A stretch of DNA of 64,000 bases. It comes from Gnetum montanum (lineage: Eukaryota > Streptophyta > Gnetopsida > Gnetales > Gnetaceae). The position numbers were made by a program, and so were the translations under genes. This document shows positions 33,271-44,590 of this stretch, one piece after another (within the stretch, counting starts at the first letter, position 1; each line of letters begins with the position of its first letter). The notes beneath the pieces were generated by a model. That model did no database searches, was not told the origin of the DNA, and was given only the letters and a program-made list of their open reading frames with translations. The stretch is from the NCBI GenBank assembly GCA_015680685.1, contig MNCI01005895.1, positions 557,470-621,469 of the forward strand, given 5' to 3'.

Positions 33271-33604
33271 AGTTGATTATCATCTTTGGCTATTTTATTT
33301 ATTATGATGTTGATCATGTCACTATGATGTTGTGGCTAGTTTTAGCCTTTATTTATTAAGAGATTATTTATTGTTTTATTTGTTGAAATTTTGTCACAAC
33401 ATGTGAAAAATATTTAGACTTTTACTATTTTTTAAGTTTTAATTTTGTTGATACGTTTTGATACCTAATGTTTTATTTATGTTACATGTCTTATTTTTTT
33501 ATTCATGTTATAGGGATACATTGTTTAAATGTGTAAAATGGCTATAACACAAACTAGGTGATAAGTTAGTTTCAAAACATGTTATAAGAGATTTGTCAAG
33601 TTTA
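33271..33604 (+). other. 3' tail of copy 2
   Basis: T-rich non-coding tail aligning with 9,191-9,620 of copy 1: TTGTGGCTAGTTTTAGCC near 33,334 and GGGATACATTGTTTAAAT near 33,514. No gene. Confidence 0.45.
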
Positions 33605-33935
33605 GGCCATGGTGGGCCATATGTGTTGCTAGTTTTAGATCATGGTGGATCATATGATTTGCCAATATTGGTCCATAGTGGGCCATATGTATTGCAAATT
33701 TTAGGCCATGGCAGATGATATGATTTTCTTGTTTTAGGTCATGGCAAGCCATATGATTTGCTAGTTCTAGGCCATGGTAGGCCATTTGGGTTGCTAGTTT
33801 TAGGTAATGATGAACCATATGATTTGCTAGTTTTAGGCCATGATGGATCATATGATTTGCTTGTTTTAGGCCATGTAAGGCCATACGATTTTACTAGTTT
33901 TAGGCCATGGAGGGCCTCTCATTTTGGAATGAAAA
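33605..33935. repeat. 33-bp minisatellite, ten units
   Basis: Units of the form GGCCATGGTGGGCCATATGA followed by TTTGCTAGTTTTA start at 33,605, 33,638, 33,671, 33,704, 33,737, 33,770, 33,803, 33,836, 33,869 and 33,903: nine steps, all 33 except the last (34). Since 33 is 11 codons, all frames can stay open and read as an 11-residue repeat; the minus strand gives (HMAHHGLKLAN)n over 100 codons. Copy 1 has a single unit at 9,618, so the array expanded after the copies separated. I do not call the repeats a gene. Confidence 0.9.
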
Positions 33936-34276
33936 TTTTTTATGATTTTTTACATTTTAAAAATTTTATGACTTATTAGGTTTTGAAGGTTTAATGATAT
34001 TTTTCATGTTTTATTTTCTCAAATTAGAAGGCATAAACCATAAGAAAAAATTAATCTTAGGCTATGTGTAATGAAAATTTAATAATCTAAAATAAAGTAA
34101 ACCAAAAATAATGCATAAAAATATTATTTAAACTAGATAAATAAGGTCATGAGAAAAGAAGGCTACATGGCTATATGTGTAAGGGCAAGAAAATTGGAGG
34201 GGAAAATAGATCAATTCTGTAGGTATTTCCTAAATATTTGAAATATTAAGAAAGGTATACTATCTACTTTGCATAC
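33936..34276. other. AT-rich DNA, no gene seen
   Basis: Between the minisatellite and the splice-donor-like site of the Tat element. It must contain the right boundary of the copy 2 insertion, which I could not locate. Confidence 0.3.
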
Positions 34277-35100
34277 TCTATTTTCCATTTTCTTCACTAA
34301 CCATGTTGAAGCGGAGCTCTTCCCATGGTGTGTTCATGGATTCATCATTGTCAGTTTTGGCATCTCCTACTCTATTGGGTTTGTCAACTTCATGCTTAAT
34401 AGTAGGACTTTCATCCTAAAATTCCTCTTTGTATCCTTGTTCAGTGTCAATGTTGATGACCACCAAGGCAACTGCCCTATCATCATGGCTGCTTATTTCA
34501 TCTCTCTCATAAGGTAGGTAAATTTCTTGGTGGATGAGTGAGGAAAAAACTCATAATTGAGCTACCCAAGGCCTCTCTAGGATGATATTTAATCCTAGTA
34601 TCTCTTCCACAAACAAGAATTTTTCCATTACGGTAAATTATTTCCTTGCCACAAAGTGTAAGGAAATAGAGCCTTTTATAGCAACTTGAGATCCACTGAA
34701 GTATTTAAAGGTAAAAGTTGAAGTGTATTGCATGTGCTCTATTAGGCCTAAACTTTTGACAATGGTATAGGGTATTACATTAGTTTCCATTCCATTAGCA
34801 ACATGAACCCTATGCACTTTGTATTATCCTACCCTTATGGTTATAAATAGGAGAGCTTTGGTTGTCTCACTATCCTAGGGGTTGGTTTTGACCTCACTAT
34901 AGCAGAACACTATTATTATTGACATTATTTCTTCCTTTGATGAGGGAGGTACCATCACTGCGTGGATGGAATCCTCACTAGCGAGGATGTTCTCACTAAT
35001 AGGAATGAAATTCAAAATATTTACTACTATTTCACGGTGAGCAATGGGGGTTATGACCACATCATATAGGTTGTGGGATGTGTTCTTTTTCTTTAGAGAC
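34277..35100 (-). pseudogene. Tat-type protease region (minus element)
   Basis: Read downward from 35,060: NFIPISENILASEDSIHAVM, PPSSK, matching IPIDERILVEEKEIQAVMLP, PASK of the plus copy. Then LLFITIRVG and VHRVHVANGMETNVIPY, where the plus copy has VHIDDGATTNVIPF; the catalytic Asp-containing motif is thus destroyed (ANGM). Then FVARK, EEILGLNIILERPW, SSLIHQEIYLPY, and an acidic tail ending near 34,277 (MNTPWEELRFNMVSEENGK against ITTWSKLPFQVANDSVEE). Aspartic protease matures Gag-Pol in intact elements. Frames are broken. Confidence 0.75.
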
Positions 35101-37010
35101 TATTTGACATACTCCACGATATTTAGGAAGTCATTGTTGTTGGTTGTTAACTTCTCATTCTTATTGTTCTTAACTTTCTCTATTGATCGTAGGATGGAAA
35201 CTTCATGCTTCAAGGGTCTTTCTTAGGCCTTTTTTTCCATTCCCTTGTTCTTTAGGCTTCTTGCATGATTGATTGGTAGAAGAAACTTGAGTGTTAGAGC
35301 TCATTGGAATAGATGAGATAGGAGTGGGCTTCAGTGGATCCACTTCCTTCCATGTCTTAGACTACTTGTTATCTTTGTTTTTAGGAATTTCTGTGGACTT
35401 CTTGTATTGTTTAATTTGTGATTTTTGGTTGTTTTTGTTTGGTTGGAAAGAATTCATTGTGTTGGCCACCATGGAGGAATGTTGTTCAATTATTACAATT
35501 GGTTTGATTTCAATGGAAGCAACTACCATGATTATAAAAGGTTCCTTGGGAGGCATGGGTGATGGTATCCTTTCAACAAAAGGGGATCCTAAACTAGAAT
35601 AAGTTGAAGGACCTTTATCATTGTGAGGAGGTACTCGAATCACAAGTGGCTCTTGCCTAGGTATAGAGTTGTTGATAACATTAAATGTAGCTATAGTGTA
35701 TGAGATGTTGTTGGCATTCAATGCATTCTCATAGACATGAATGTATTGGTTTTGTGGTTTGACCAAGTTAGAGGCATCAAGGACTAACTCCATATTATCT
35801 ATCTTCTATAAGTCATCCTTGAGGACATAGTAGAAATTAATGTCATGACTTGGCAATTGATGATAGTGATAGAATTGGTCAATTTTAAAGTACTTAGGCA
35901 TCAACATGTCATCCTTGGTTACAAGAGTAGGCTTCTTGGTGATTTCACATAGTCTATCAAGCCTGTTGTAAGAATCCTTCATTACTTATTTATATTATAT
36001 TCTCTCATTCTTTAACAACTATTCAAGGAGTTTAGATGGTTTCAATAGTAACCTAGTATACTTAAACTAGTATTTTCATTTGAAATTCAACCTTTTTTTC
36101 CTTGATGTAGTGATCCTAGGTTTTGACAATTGATTATTTGTTGTGGGGGCCTTGGGTTGCTTTATTTTAGGTCACTTTATTCTTTTTTTTTTCTTTGGCT
36201 ATAGTGGCCATGGCTATGTTGCTTTGCCTTCCCTTCTCCTTATCTTTCCAAGTATGTTGATTCTTATATGCCATGTAGGTAGGGTTATTACTGGCCTCCA
36301 TAGCATCCTCTATGTTCTTTGTTTGAGAAAAGGCTTGGCTGAGTGACCATGGGTCTAGGTATAAGACTTTGGACTTAATGAAATCATTAACTTCTTCTAT
36401 GAATATGGTAAGAAGATGGGTCTTTTCTATGTTTGGAATCTCATTAAGAAGTGCATTCCATCATGCCCCTACTTTACCCTCATTGGTTATTCAAGAGTCA
36501 TGTTGGATTTTAAGTTATTCTTGAAATGATTAACAAATTTCTATATTAAGTCATGAAGTGAGGATATGCATACTCTTGGTAATGTGTGATACAAATCTAG
36601 ACCCTTCCCCATTATGGACATAGGGAATATTCTCATTATAGTATGCCACTAGGCTCGTAAGAACAAACACTCAGAATAGAACATGATAAGGTGTGCATTA
36701 GGATCACCTTCATTATTGTACTTCAAATATAAAGATATATGGATGTCTGATAGAAGAGTTATTTGTGGGATGGTAGGACTAATATGATTATCATGATATA
36801 AGTTCATTATCTTCACCATCTAGGTTTTGGAGGCCCAAAGCTTTTATTAGTCTTATGTAAGATCTTGGATCATTTGGAATGTTGGATCTAGGCCTTGGTG
36901 CATCCTAGAAGGTTGCGGAATCTATAAAAATTGTTGTGGTTCAAGTTGAGAGGCATATGACCTCATGTTGGATTGTGGCATTGAAAGAAGAGGTTTAGTT
37001 AACATGGCTA
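35101..37010 (-). pseudogene. Tat-type gag (minus element)
   Basis: From about 36,815 downward: NLYHDNHISPTIPQITLLS, then YNNEGDPNAHLIMFYSECL, then KFVNHFKNNLKSNMTLE. These correspond to DFYHDDPISSAVPMLTLPP, YNREGDPNVHLVTFRFESL and QFITCLKYNLRPGVTLD in the plus copy at 42.67-43.0 kb, so the two are the same family. Near 35,870 FYHYHQLPSHDINFYYVLKD is the C-x2-H...GH zinc-finger-like motif of Tat Gag with its Cys residues lost. The open frame 35,793-35,362 continues it (NLVKPQNQYIHVYENALNAN against NLMHPKNQYMHVYIDPLNAN) into a Pro-rich linker. Several stops. Confidence 0.75.
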
Positions 37011-38400
37011 TAGGGGGCTAAGCAGTGAGAAGGACGTTGGAGTAGGTACTTGGAAAAAAAAGGGTATAAAGGATGTTTATGACCCTTGGATTATTTAGGT
37101 TCCACCATGGGGTTTACTATCATGAGAAAGGAATGAGTGGTGGAAATAACTATGTAGTTATGTGGAAAATGACATGAATGAGAAAATGGATGTGGTTTGG
37201 GGCACCAATTACACACTAATAATTGGTGTGGTTTGGAGCACTAAAAGCATAATCGTTGCTCCATGATGGGAAATGTTACCCTAGCATGAAAGCCCAAAAT
37301 AGTAAGTTATGACTAAATATAATCTCTTGTCGAAGTCTAGGGTTGAATGAGGTAGGTTATAGCTACCAAAAATGGTAATGAAGTTAGGTTTTTAATGTTT
37401 TAGAAGGTGGGAAGCATGCATCCACACTAGATCCTCATTGCCCAATATGAATGCATGGTGGTTAAGGCTATAATTTAATTTTAAGTGTTTAAGGGGTCTA
37501 ATCCCTAGCATTGATAGTGTTTCCTAGCCAAGAGTGGGAGCATATGGTCAGGCCCATAGTCCAAAATTTAAAAAATTTTAAAATTGAACTTATATCCCAC
37601 CATTATTAACATGGAAAGGACTTCACCCCCTTGCACTTTAGTGCACTTTAAGTTTTAGTGCTAAATTGGCAACAAGGGCTTACAGGTAGGCATTTAGCTT
37701 TTGCTTTGCCTTCTATGTTAAAATTTATGCAAGTTTCAATCATAATTTCAGTCTTGGAAAATAGTGGATTGGTAAAGAACTCCACTAGATATTTTTGCTG
37801 CAAATTCCATCTACTCAAAGTGTGGAAATATCAAACCTCTCCCTCAACAAGCATAGAACCTTCATGCATTTAGATTTTCTAACTTCCTCGGCATTGGTGT
37901 TGCAAGGATGAAGTAGCATGGAGGCAAGAGCAAGAATCCAAGAATTTGGAAGGTAGATAAGAGTGCTAGGACTATCGCCAAGATTCCTAGGCCACTCTCC
38001 ATACAAGCTTCATCCATGGCCACTCCAAGGTAGGCCAATTCTAGCCATTTTTCATGCTTTATGTCCATTTCCCCTTGTTTTCATGCCAAGGAAGTAGGTA
38101 AAATGAAATTTTGAGAAAATCACACCTCATATTTTGGCTAGTTTTACATAGATCTGGGGTCCTTTGCTATTTTTGTCTTGATAAATTTGATTTTCAAGAT
38201 TAAGTTTGCTATTTTATGTGCTTTTCCTATTGATTTGAGGATGGCGCCACTTTTGTCAGATCTAGTCAAAATTAAATTTTGACAAAATCCTATCCTTTAT
38301 TTTGTCTATTTTTATGTGGTTTTATGGTTTCATGGCAATTTTAGCTTTAATTCATGGTGAAACAAAATTAAATTTTATGAATTTTTATGTGTTTTTTGAT
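37011..38400. other. Junction region between two divergent Tat elements, no gene seen
   Basis: By position this should hold the 5' untranslated region and LTR of the minus-strand Tat element, but no primer-binding site or TATA box is clear on the minus strand. GCCACTCCAAG|GTAGGCC near 38,022-38,035 resembles an exon-intron border on the plus strand, followed by intron-like T-rich sequence; there is no coding support. Confidence 0.3.
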
Positions 38401-38439
38401 TCTTTTGAAGCAAAAAAGCAAGCAAAGTTATGAATTTTT

Positions 38440-39150
38440 TATTAATTAATAGCTAAATATGGTTGTAATCTAAGGTTGTTGGTTTATATATTTTTTTTTA
38501 ATATTTCCAATGGCTATGGTATCATTTGATTTGGATTTGAAATGATGAAGTTAGAACTATTTTAGTGAGGTTATGTAGTTAGGTTTTTTATGTCATTTTT
38601 TAGATTTTTATGTAGATTCACAAATGTTTTGCTATTTTTCTATTATTTCTATGTAGGTTATGACTTGATATTTCCAATGGAGGTAGAATCACTTTGTTTG
38701 GATTTAAACTAACTTTTTGATGAACTTTTCATTAAACTCATACAAGAAAGGGTTTTAAGATGATGGGTAGGTTACTACTTGGTTTTTCATACTTTCTATT
38801 AAAATGGCTATGGTTTTTTTTCCATGTTGGTTATGGTTAAAAATATTGCAATTTCAAGATTCTTTTCATGATTGAATCACTAAAATTAGATTTAACACAA
38901 ATGTTTTATGAGTTTTTTACTATATTGTGCAATTTAGGGATTTTTCATGGATAATAAGGTTACTACTTGGTTTTCATTATTCTGTTAAATTGTCTAAGAC
39001 TTTTTAAATTTTTCAATCATGGTTGTATATCTAATGATTTCAAGATTCCAAGGTGGTAGAATCATAAAATTTTAAGCTATGGTTAATTTTTCATGAATTT
39101 TTCCATACAATCATGCTTGTAGAGGTTTTTCTTGGTTGTACCAATGTACC
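38440..39150. repeat. About four diverged units of 168-190 bp
   Basis: (A/T)ATTTC(C/A)A(A/G)(T/A)(G/T)... motifs followed by GAATCA(C/T)(T/A)..., A.TTT(G/A)GATTTAAA and TTTTTGATGAA(C/T)TTTTC recur near 38,501, 38,669, 38,850 and 39,040. The third landmark is the same as in the 28.1-28.6 kb units, including TATGGTTAATTTTTCATGAA near 39,085. Confidence 0.5.
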
Positions 39151-39399
39151 CTTAGTGAATAGGTTGAAATTTTTTCTTGTCAATGGCCCATTTACTTATG
39201 GATGCAGAAAGATGTTAATTATGTTTTAATATGTTTAATGAAAAGTAAAAAATATTTATCTATTTTTAGTAAGCTTTTTCTACAGCTATTTTCCAAGTTT
39301 TAAGGGTTTTTCTATGTCAATATGGTTTTGGACTAAGGGATGGTTTTTCGGTATAATGCATAATGGCTATAAGGGTTGTGATTAAAACACCATAAAATT

Positions 39400-41252
39400 T
39401 TGAGGCCCTCTTACTTCACCAGGGTCTTGGAACTAAGGCAAGGATTTTCAAAAGTGTAGCCTGATGATAGTTTGGCAGGAAAATGCAGGCACTAAGGTTA
39501 GACTATACAGTCTGGCAAGTTTTCTATCTCTAGAGCTGATAGGCCCAATGGACTCTCTGGCCTGCCCACCTAGATAATTCACCCAGCTGACAATCTACTC
39601 AGAAACCATGCTAGGAGATTCTAAGAGTGTTGAGGATGGACAAAACACTTCAGTAAGTTTTCTAGTAGAGAATTCTGCTACATTACGCTACACTGTGCAG
39701 CATAGAAAGACTTTAAAAAATCAATCAAGCATCCGAATACAAGCTTTAGCAAGATGTTCGCACAAGGCAAAGTTAGAATTCAGCCAACATAGGGTGCTAC
39801 ACTATGCTATGCTATATAGCTTAGCACAGTGTAGCAAAGGAAAAACATGCAAAGACTCCTTTGCCAAGCCATTTCGACAAAAGGGCTACATTTAACAACA
39901 TTTTGGCCTTTGAAACTACCCTATCTCAGTTAGCTCTTGAACCAGAAGAAAATTTTTCTCGTGAAGCCCCACAATTTTGAAGAAAGTGCATGTTACATTG
40001 GCCCCTATACTATGCTATGCTAGATAGCGTAGCATAGTGTAGCAAAGATGAAAATCAGTAAAATACCCCAATGTTTAACTTGACATGCACTTAGGCTTCG
40101 CACTAAAGCTCATAACTCCAACACAAGTTTCTAGTTCAGACCGATGGCTACATTGTGCTATCTACATAGCATAGCACATCGTAGGAAGCAGCTATGCTAC
40201 ATCAATGTGCTACACTACATAGTGTAGCATAGCATAGCAAGTAGCTACGCTACTTCAAACTGCTAGACAGTGTATGCAAATTTCACAGAAGCTTTAGGAC
40301 ATCTTCAGCTAGTTCTATAGCCTGTTAGTAGTAACTAAGCGCACCATTATCAGCGAATTTATTCCACTTTCACATATCCCTTAGTCAATCCCCCAAAATT
40401 TGTTGCTACGCTTGACCCTACTCATAAGAATAGGGAAGATGTAGTCCTGGGGTGGAGACTCGATTTCTGTTTACATTGTTAGCACACTGGATTCCAACAT
40501 GTGCAGTTTCGATAACATGGTGACAGTGTAGCAAGTTCACGATCGGCGTTGCACATCTACATAGTACTAGAACTTTAGCATCTCGTGGGGTCCAAGACAT
40601 GTGGCATCTAAACCACATTTCTTACCTACTCCTGGCCCTATAAATACCCTGACAAACAACGCTCAAAGGGTTGACATTTTTTCACAGTTTGCTTTTTGCA
40701 TTTGCTATCTTGCAGTTTGCATTTTTGCTCAAAGAATTGGCATTTTTACATTGAGGAAAGTAGTTGACTTGTTGGCATTTTGCATTATTGGCTTTTAAGT
40801 TCACATTCACAAGCATAGTTGGCACATTTTGAGCATTTTGGCTACTCTTGAACTCTCTCTACACCACTGGCATGGTATAACATGTTATACATCTTCCAAA
40901 ACAAGGAAAAGAATTGAACCTTTGACCTTGAGGCGGTGCATTCTCTTGCCTAAGTTTATTTTATTATCTCTTTGTCATTGTTGCTGTTTGGCATTATATC
41001 CTTCATTCACACATTTATTGATTATTGATTTTACCTCATGTATTTCGTAATCAAAACAACATTCACATTAGGTTAAGTTACACCAATTAAGTCCCTGTCT
41101 AATCAACTAGACTATTCAAGACACCCCACTTCCATTTTATCTAGCATATCCCTCACACAGATCCAAGGTTAAACTATTCACCTAGCAACCTCTCGGTGTT
41201 CCAGCCACCGATGTTTTTGATTGCTATAGTTTTTGGCAGTAGAAAGAGGGTC
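39400..41252 (+). repeat. 5' LTR region of the plus-strand Tat element (ends approximate)
   Basis: The segment about 39,725-40,200 recurs at about 50,485-50,945, on the other side of the Tat coding region and in the same orientation, as LTRs should. It contains three strong palindromes (39,796-39,835; about 40,005-40,042; about 40,148-40,188) and a TATA box at 40,639-40,646. A candidate primer-binding site at 41,255 suggests the right end. The left end is not resolved; similarity to the 3' copy is not visible before 39,725. Confidence 0.5.
40639..40646 (+). promoter_or_regulatory. TATA box of the plus Tat 5' LTR
   Basis: TATAAATA in GGCCCTATAAATACCCTGAC, preceded by a relatively GC-rich, CpG-containing stretch. 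It is the only good TATA element upstream of this gag on its strand. Confidence 0.5.
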
Positions 41253-41254
41253 TT

Positions 41255-41272
41255 TGGTGCCTTTTCCATGTC
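41255..41272 (+). promoter_or_regulatory. Candidate primer-binding site of the plus Tat element
   Basis: TGGTGCCTTTTCCATGTC has partial likeness to the tRNA-Asp-type site TGGCGCCGTTGCCGGGGA. The assignment is weak: the LTR end before it (GGGTCT) is not CA. Confidence 0.25.
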
Positions 41273-41589
41273 TCACGGGTAGTTCTGCATGCTCTCTATA
41301 CCCCGCCACTCATTAATGTAAATATAACACCCTTGCGGTTGTTTACGCGTCGTGTGGTATAGGATGGTTGCAACGATGGTTCCTTTGGAACCCTACAGGA
41401 CTAAAAGCCTCCGATCGCATCTTGATCTTTATTTTTTCTCTTACTCGCAAACTATTTTCAACCTCGTAAAAATAACTTCTTCAACCACCATTGTTGCTAC
41501 CTCAAACCTTGAGGTCCCTTTTTCGGTACAGGGCACCATAGGTGCCAAGCAACCTCCTATTCTAGTGTAAGGGCCACACCGATCTCTTA

Positions 41590-43348
41590 GGATCAAAAAC
41601 TGATCACCTGAGAGCTTGGCACAGCATGATAAACTTTACAATTTCCTTTGTGCTAAGGTCTAGGAGAATCTGCCCTTAGATGCCCAAGAACTCAAAGATA
41701 AATATCACATCGAGTTCCTTTACTGTAATGGAAGGGAATTTATCCCTACTCCTGGTGCTTTAATCCCCTTGACAGAAATGTATCGGTGGATCTTAGATTA
41801 GCTGGTATGGATAAGTAGCCCTAGGGAGTAGCGAGACATGACGTCTCACTATGACAAGGCATTCCAAGATGGACAAGAGGACTTGGATTCCCAGTTCAAG
41901 GATGGGGGCCAAACTAACCCTGCGACTATCCCTCCCGCCCCATCTTTTTGGTTGAACCCGCTCTTCACGATTGCTCCATTTATGATAACATCTACCTTGT
42001 CGCAGACCATAGTTTCATCAGCTATGGGAAGCCATGCCATACCCTTGGCATATCAACATGCCTATCCCTCCATCTAGTTTCCAGGCACTATCCTGCCATA
42101 ATCTCTTCCCCGATCTATCCCTTCATCATATCAAGCACTGATCACAGATACCCTTCCTTATGTACACATGGTACCTACATCATAGTTGCATACAGTCTTT
42201 GCTTCCATTCCAGCATCTACACCTATTCCATCATTAGCGGTGGGCTCACCACTACCCATGTTGAGGATCCCATTCACTTCTCCCCCTGCTTCAAAACCTT
42301 CCCAAATGTCACACTATGCTCACCATCAAGCATAAAAAGTCCTAAAAATAGTAAAACCAAGTGCATTACTATGCTCTTTCCCATCATTCATGTAAAAAAC
42401 CTATCCCATGGCACCAACAATGGCTAGTACTCCAACAGCACCACCCACTGGGTGGTGGATAGCACAAGAAGCACCCTTCATAGGGGCTGCCTCAATAGCA
42501 CCACCTATGTGCTAGGCCATTGCATCTACCAAGCCACAAATTATGGCTTCCCCTATAGCTCCACAACTGTCTGCACCATCCCTGGGTCTAAAAAAAGCAT
42601 CCTAGCCTATCTAGACCCTTACTTAAGAAATTAAGCACCTGAAGGCTACCAGCTCTAACACAGTACAAGTCATGGATTTCTACCATGACGATCCCATTAG
42701 CTCTGCAGTTCCCATGCTCACATTACCCCCAAGGATGCTACTCCCCCACTTTACAAAGTACAACAGGGAGGGTGACCCCAACGTGCATCTCGTAACATTT
42801 AGATTTGAGTCCCTTCTACTACAACAATGGTCGTACACCATCATCTGCTTCTTCACTATGTCTCTAATGGAAAAAGCTTTAGACTGGTACTGTGTGCTCT
42901 CATGCTCTTCTATCCCAACCCTGGAAGAGCTGCTGACTCAATTCATAACTTGTCTCAAGTATAACTTGAGACCAGGGGTTACACTGGATCATTTAATGAG
43001 TGTTAAGCAAGATCCACTGCAATTAGTCCAAAAATTTATATAGTGGTGGAGCGTTAGCCTGAATGAGATCTGTGAGCCTATCGTAGAGGCCCATTTGTTG
43101 GCCATCTTTAAGGGTGCAATGAATGACATTATTAAGTCCAAAATGTACTACCTAGCTCCATAGACTCTTAGTTAAGAATTTTCCCAGACCAAGAGCATTC
43201 AAGATGTGGCCAAGGCAAGTAAATACCTGGCATATGTTGCACATAAAAGCACATATATCAAGAAGGACAAAGAGAAAGGCAAGGCTGCAACTACCACAGT
43301 GGCCATTGTGGAAAATGAAGCCAAGCCCAACAACAAGAATAACAAAAG
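41590..43348 (+). pseudogene. Tat-type gag, N-terminal and capsid part (plus element)
   Basis: One frame carries LKDKYHIEFLYCNGREFIPT, PGALIPLTEMYRWILD, a stop, then MTSHYDKAFQDGQ from 41,838. A Pro/Ser/Thr-rich stretch follows (ASTPIPSLAVGSPLPM), then the gag capsid domain from 42,672: DFYHDDPISSAVP, YNREGDPNVHLVTF, WYCVLSCSSIPTLEELLTQF, NLRPGVTLDHL. It goes on past a stop at 43,041 (WWSVSLNEICEPIVEAHLL) to KDKEKGKAATT. About six stops; a frameshift near 43,345 moves to the next frame. Gag forms the virus-like particle in intact elements. It is better preserved than the minus-strand copy. Confidence 0.8.
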
Positions 43349-44590
43349 GTGAACACTGCACCAACTAGCCCTACGCTTGACCCAAGCAATGCTACTCAAC
43401 CCTCCACATCGGCACCTAAAGCATCCACCCCACCTAAGCCTAACTTCGAGTGTAAAGATTGCTCTAAATACACCGTGCTACCTGTCAAGCCTTTAGAACT
43501 CCTGAAGCAATTGCTAGGGGTGGGGTATATTCAACACAAGTAGATGTTAGAGGAGGAAACTAAAAGGCATCAAAGGTATTACGAACGCCTTAGGAACCAC
43601 TCTTTGGATTTGCCCAACAAGCGCCCAGTTCCTAATAATTTTAGGCAGGAATGGTTCTGTGACTACCACCAACTTTGTGGTCATGACACGGATTATTTTT
43701 TAGCATTAAAGGATGACATTCAAAGAATGATTGATCAAGGGAATTTGGTTCTAGATGAAAGTAACCTCATGCATCCCAAGAATCAATATATGCATGTTTA
43801 CATAGACCCACTTAATGCCAACAACGCCAGCTACATCATCAACAATATTGGTAAAGAAAGTAATGCCAAATTTCCTCAGCAACCATTTGTGATTTATGTG
43901 CCTTAACATAGTGCACCAACACTAGAAGTGGCTAAGAAAATGTCATAGCAACCATTGGTCCTAAAGGTTCCTCCTCGGACATCTACCCCTTCACCTTCTC
44001 TAACCAAGACCGCACCACCGCCCGTACTAATGCCGCAAACATGATTCATCATTAGGGGGCCAAACCACTCGATCACCCCCACCCTGCATAAGATGACATT
44101 GTAGCCTTCTCATCCAAGGAAATGAGAAGAGTATTTAACAGTTGAGATGGCTAAACAACCTACTACCTCAAGCCCCCCTAGGCCTACCCCCTCATCTTCC
44201 ATGTCTTCACCCCCCTCATCATCAATAGTTAATGTCACTACACCCAGGAAATCATCAACAACCCATCCAAAAAGGTCCAATCCTAAGCCTGAAACCACCC
44301 CTCCTTGGGAAATTCGTCTCTTAGGATGAATGGAGGAAGAGAAGGGTAGAAAGCAATAGGAGGATGGGCAGGACCTATTAAATGCCCTTACCCAGGTCAA
44401 GCAGGCTCTGAAATAGAAGAACACAACTTTGAGCCTGTACAACCTGGTGATGATCTCTACCACACATCGTGAGACCCTAGTTCATATGTTGACATCCATA
44501 CCAATCGACGAAAGAATACTGGTGGAGGAAAAGGAAATTCAAGCAGTTATGCTCCCTCCTGCATCTAAAAATCTAGGGCTAGCTTAGTTA
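43349..44590 (+). pseudogene. Tat-type gag C-terminal part and linker (plus element)
   Basis: The second frame gives CKDCSKYTVLPVKPLELLKQ (near 43,450), then WFCDYHQLCGHDTDYFLALK and DDIQRMIDQGNL (43,655-43,750), the C-x2-H...GH-type motif characteristic of Tat Gag with its last Cys now Tyr. Then NLMHPKNQYMHVYIDPLNAN and a Pro/Ser/Thr-rich linker (SSPPRPTPSSSMSSPPSSS). It ends in IPIDERILVEEKEIQAVMLP, the conserved block just before the Tat protease. Four or five stops. Confidence 0.75.

Larger units (their letters stand above)
23776..34276 (-). other. Probable intron between protease and RT of the minus Tat element
   Basis: On the minus strand the protease reading ends at about 34,277 just before GTATGCAAAG. 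The pol reading resumes at 23,775 right after GATATGTAG, a plausible GT...AG pair. Ogre elements of the Tat lineage are known to splice an intron at exactly this place. The plus-strand Tat copy has the same arrangement (45,226-46,068, ending TTATTATTGTAG). The 10.5 kb here includes two tandem arrays and, on the other strand, copy 2 of the multi-exon repeat, so the original intron was shorter. Splicing is inferred from position and border bases only. Confidence 0.5.

Noticed and set aside
33758-33979. Plus-strand 73-codon repeat frame
   Set aside because: Produced by the 33-bp minisatellite; any frame stays open because 33 is a multiple of three.
39796-40300. Possible CRISPR-like array of palindromic repeats
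   Set aside because: Hairpins are irregularly spaced, diverged, and lie in a plant LTR repeated on both sides of a Tat element.
41948-42427. 159-codon frame on the plus strand
   Set aside because: It overlaps the Tat gag frame in another phase; the gag frame has the recognisable continuity (41,838 to 42,672 in one phase).
44110-44463. 117-codon frame on the minus strand
   Set aside because: Antisense shadow of the Pro/Ser-rich gag-protease linker of the plus Tat element.
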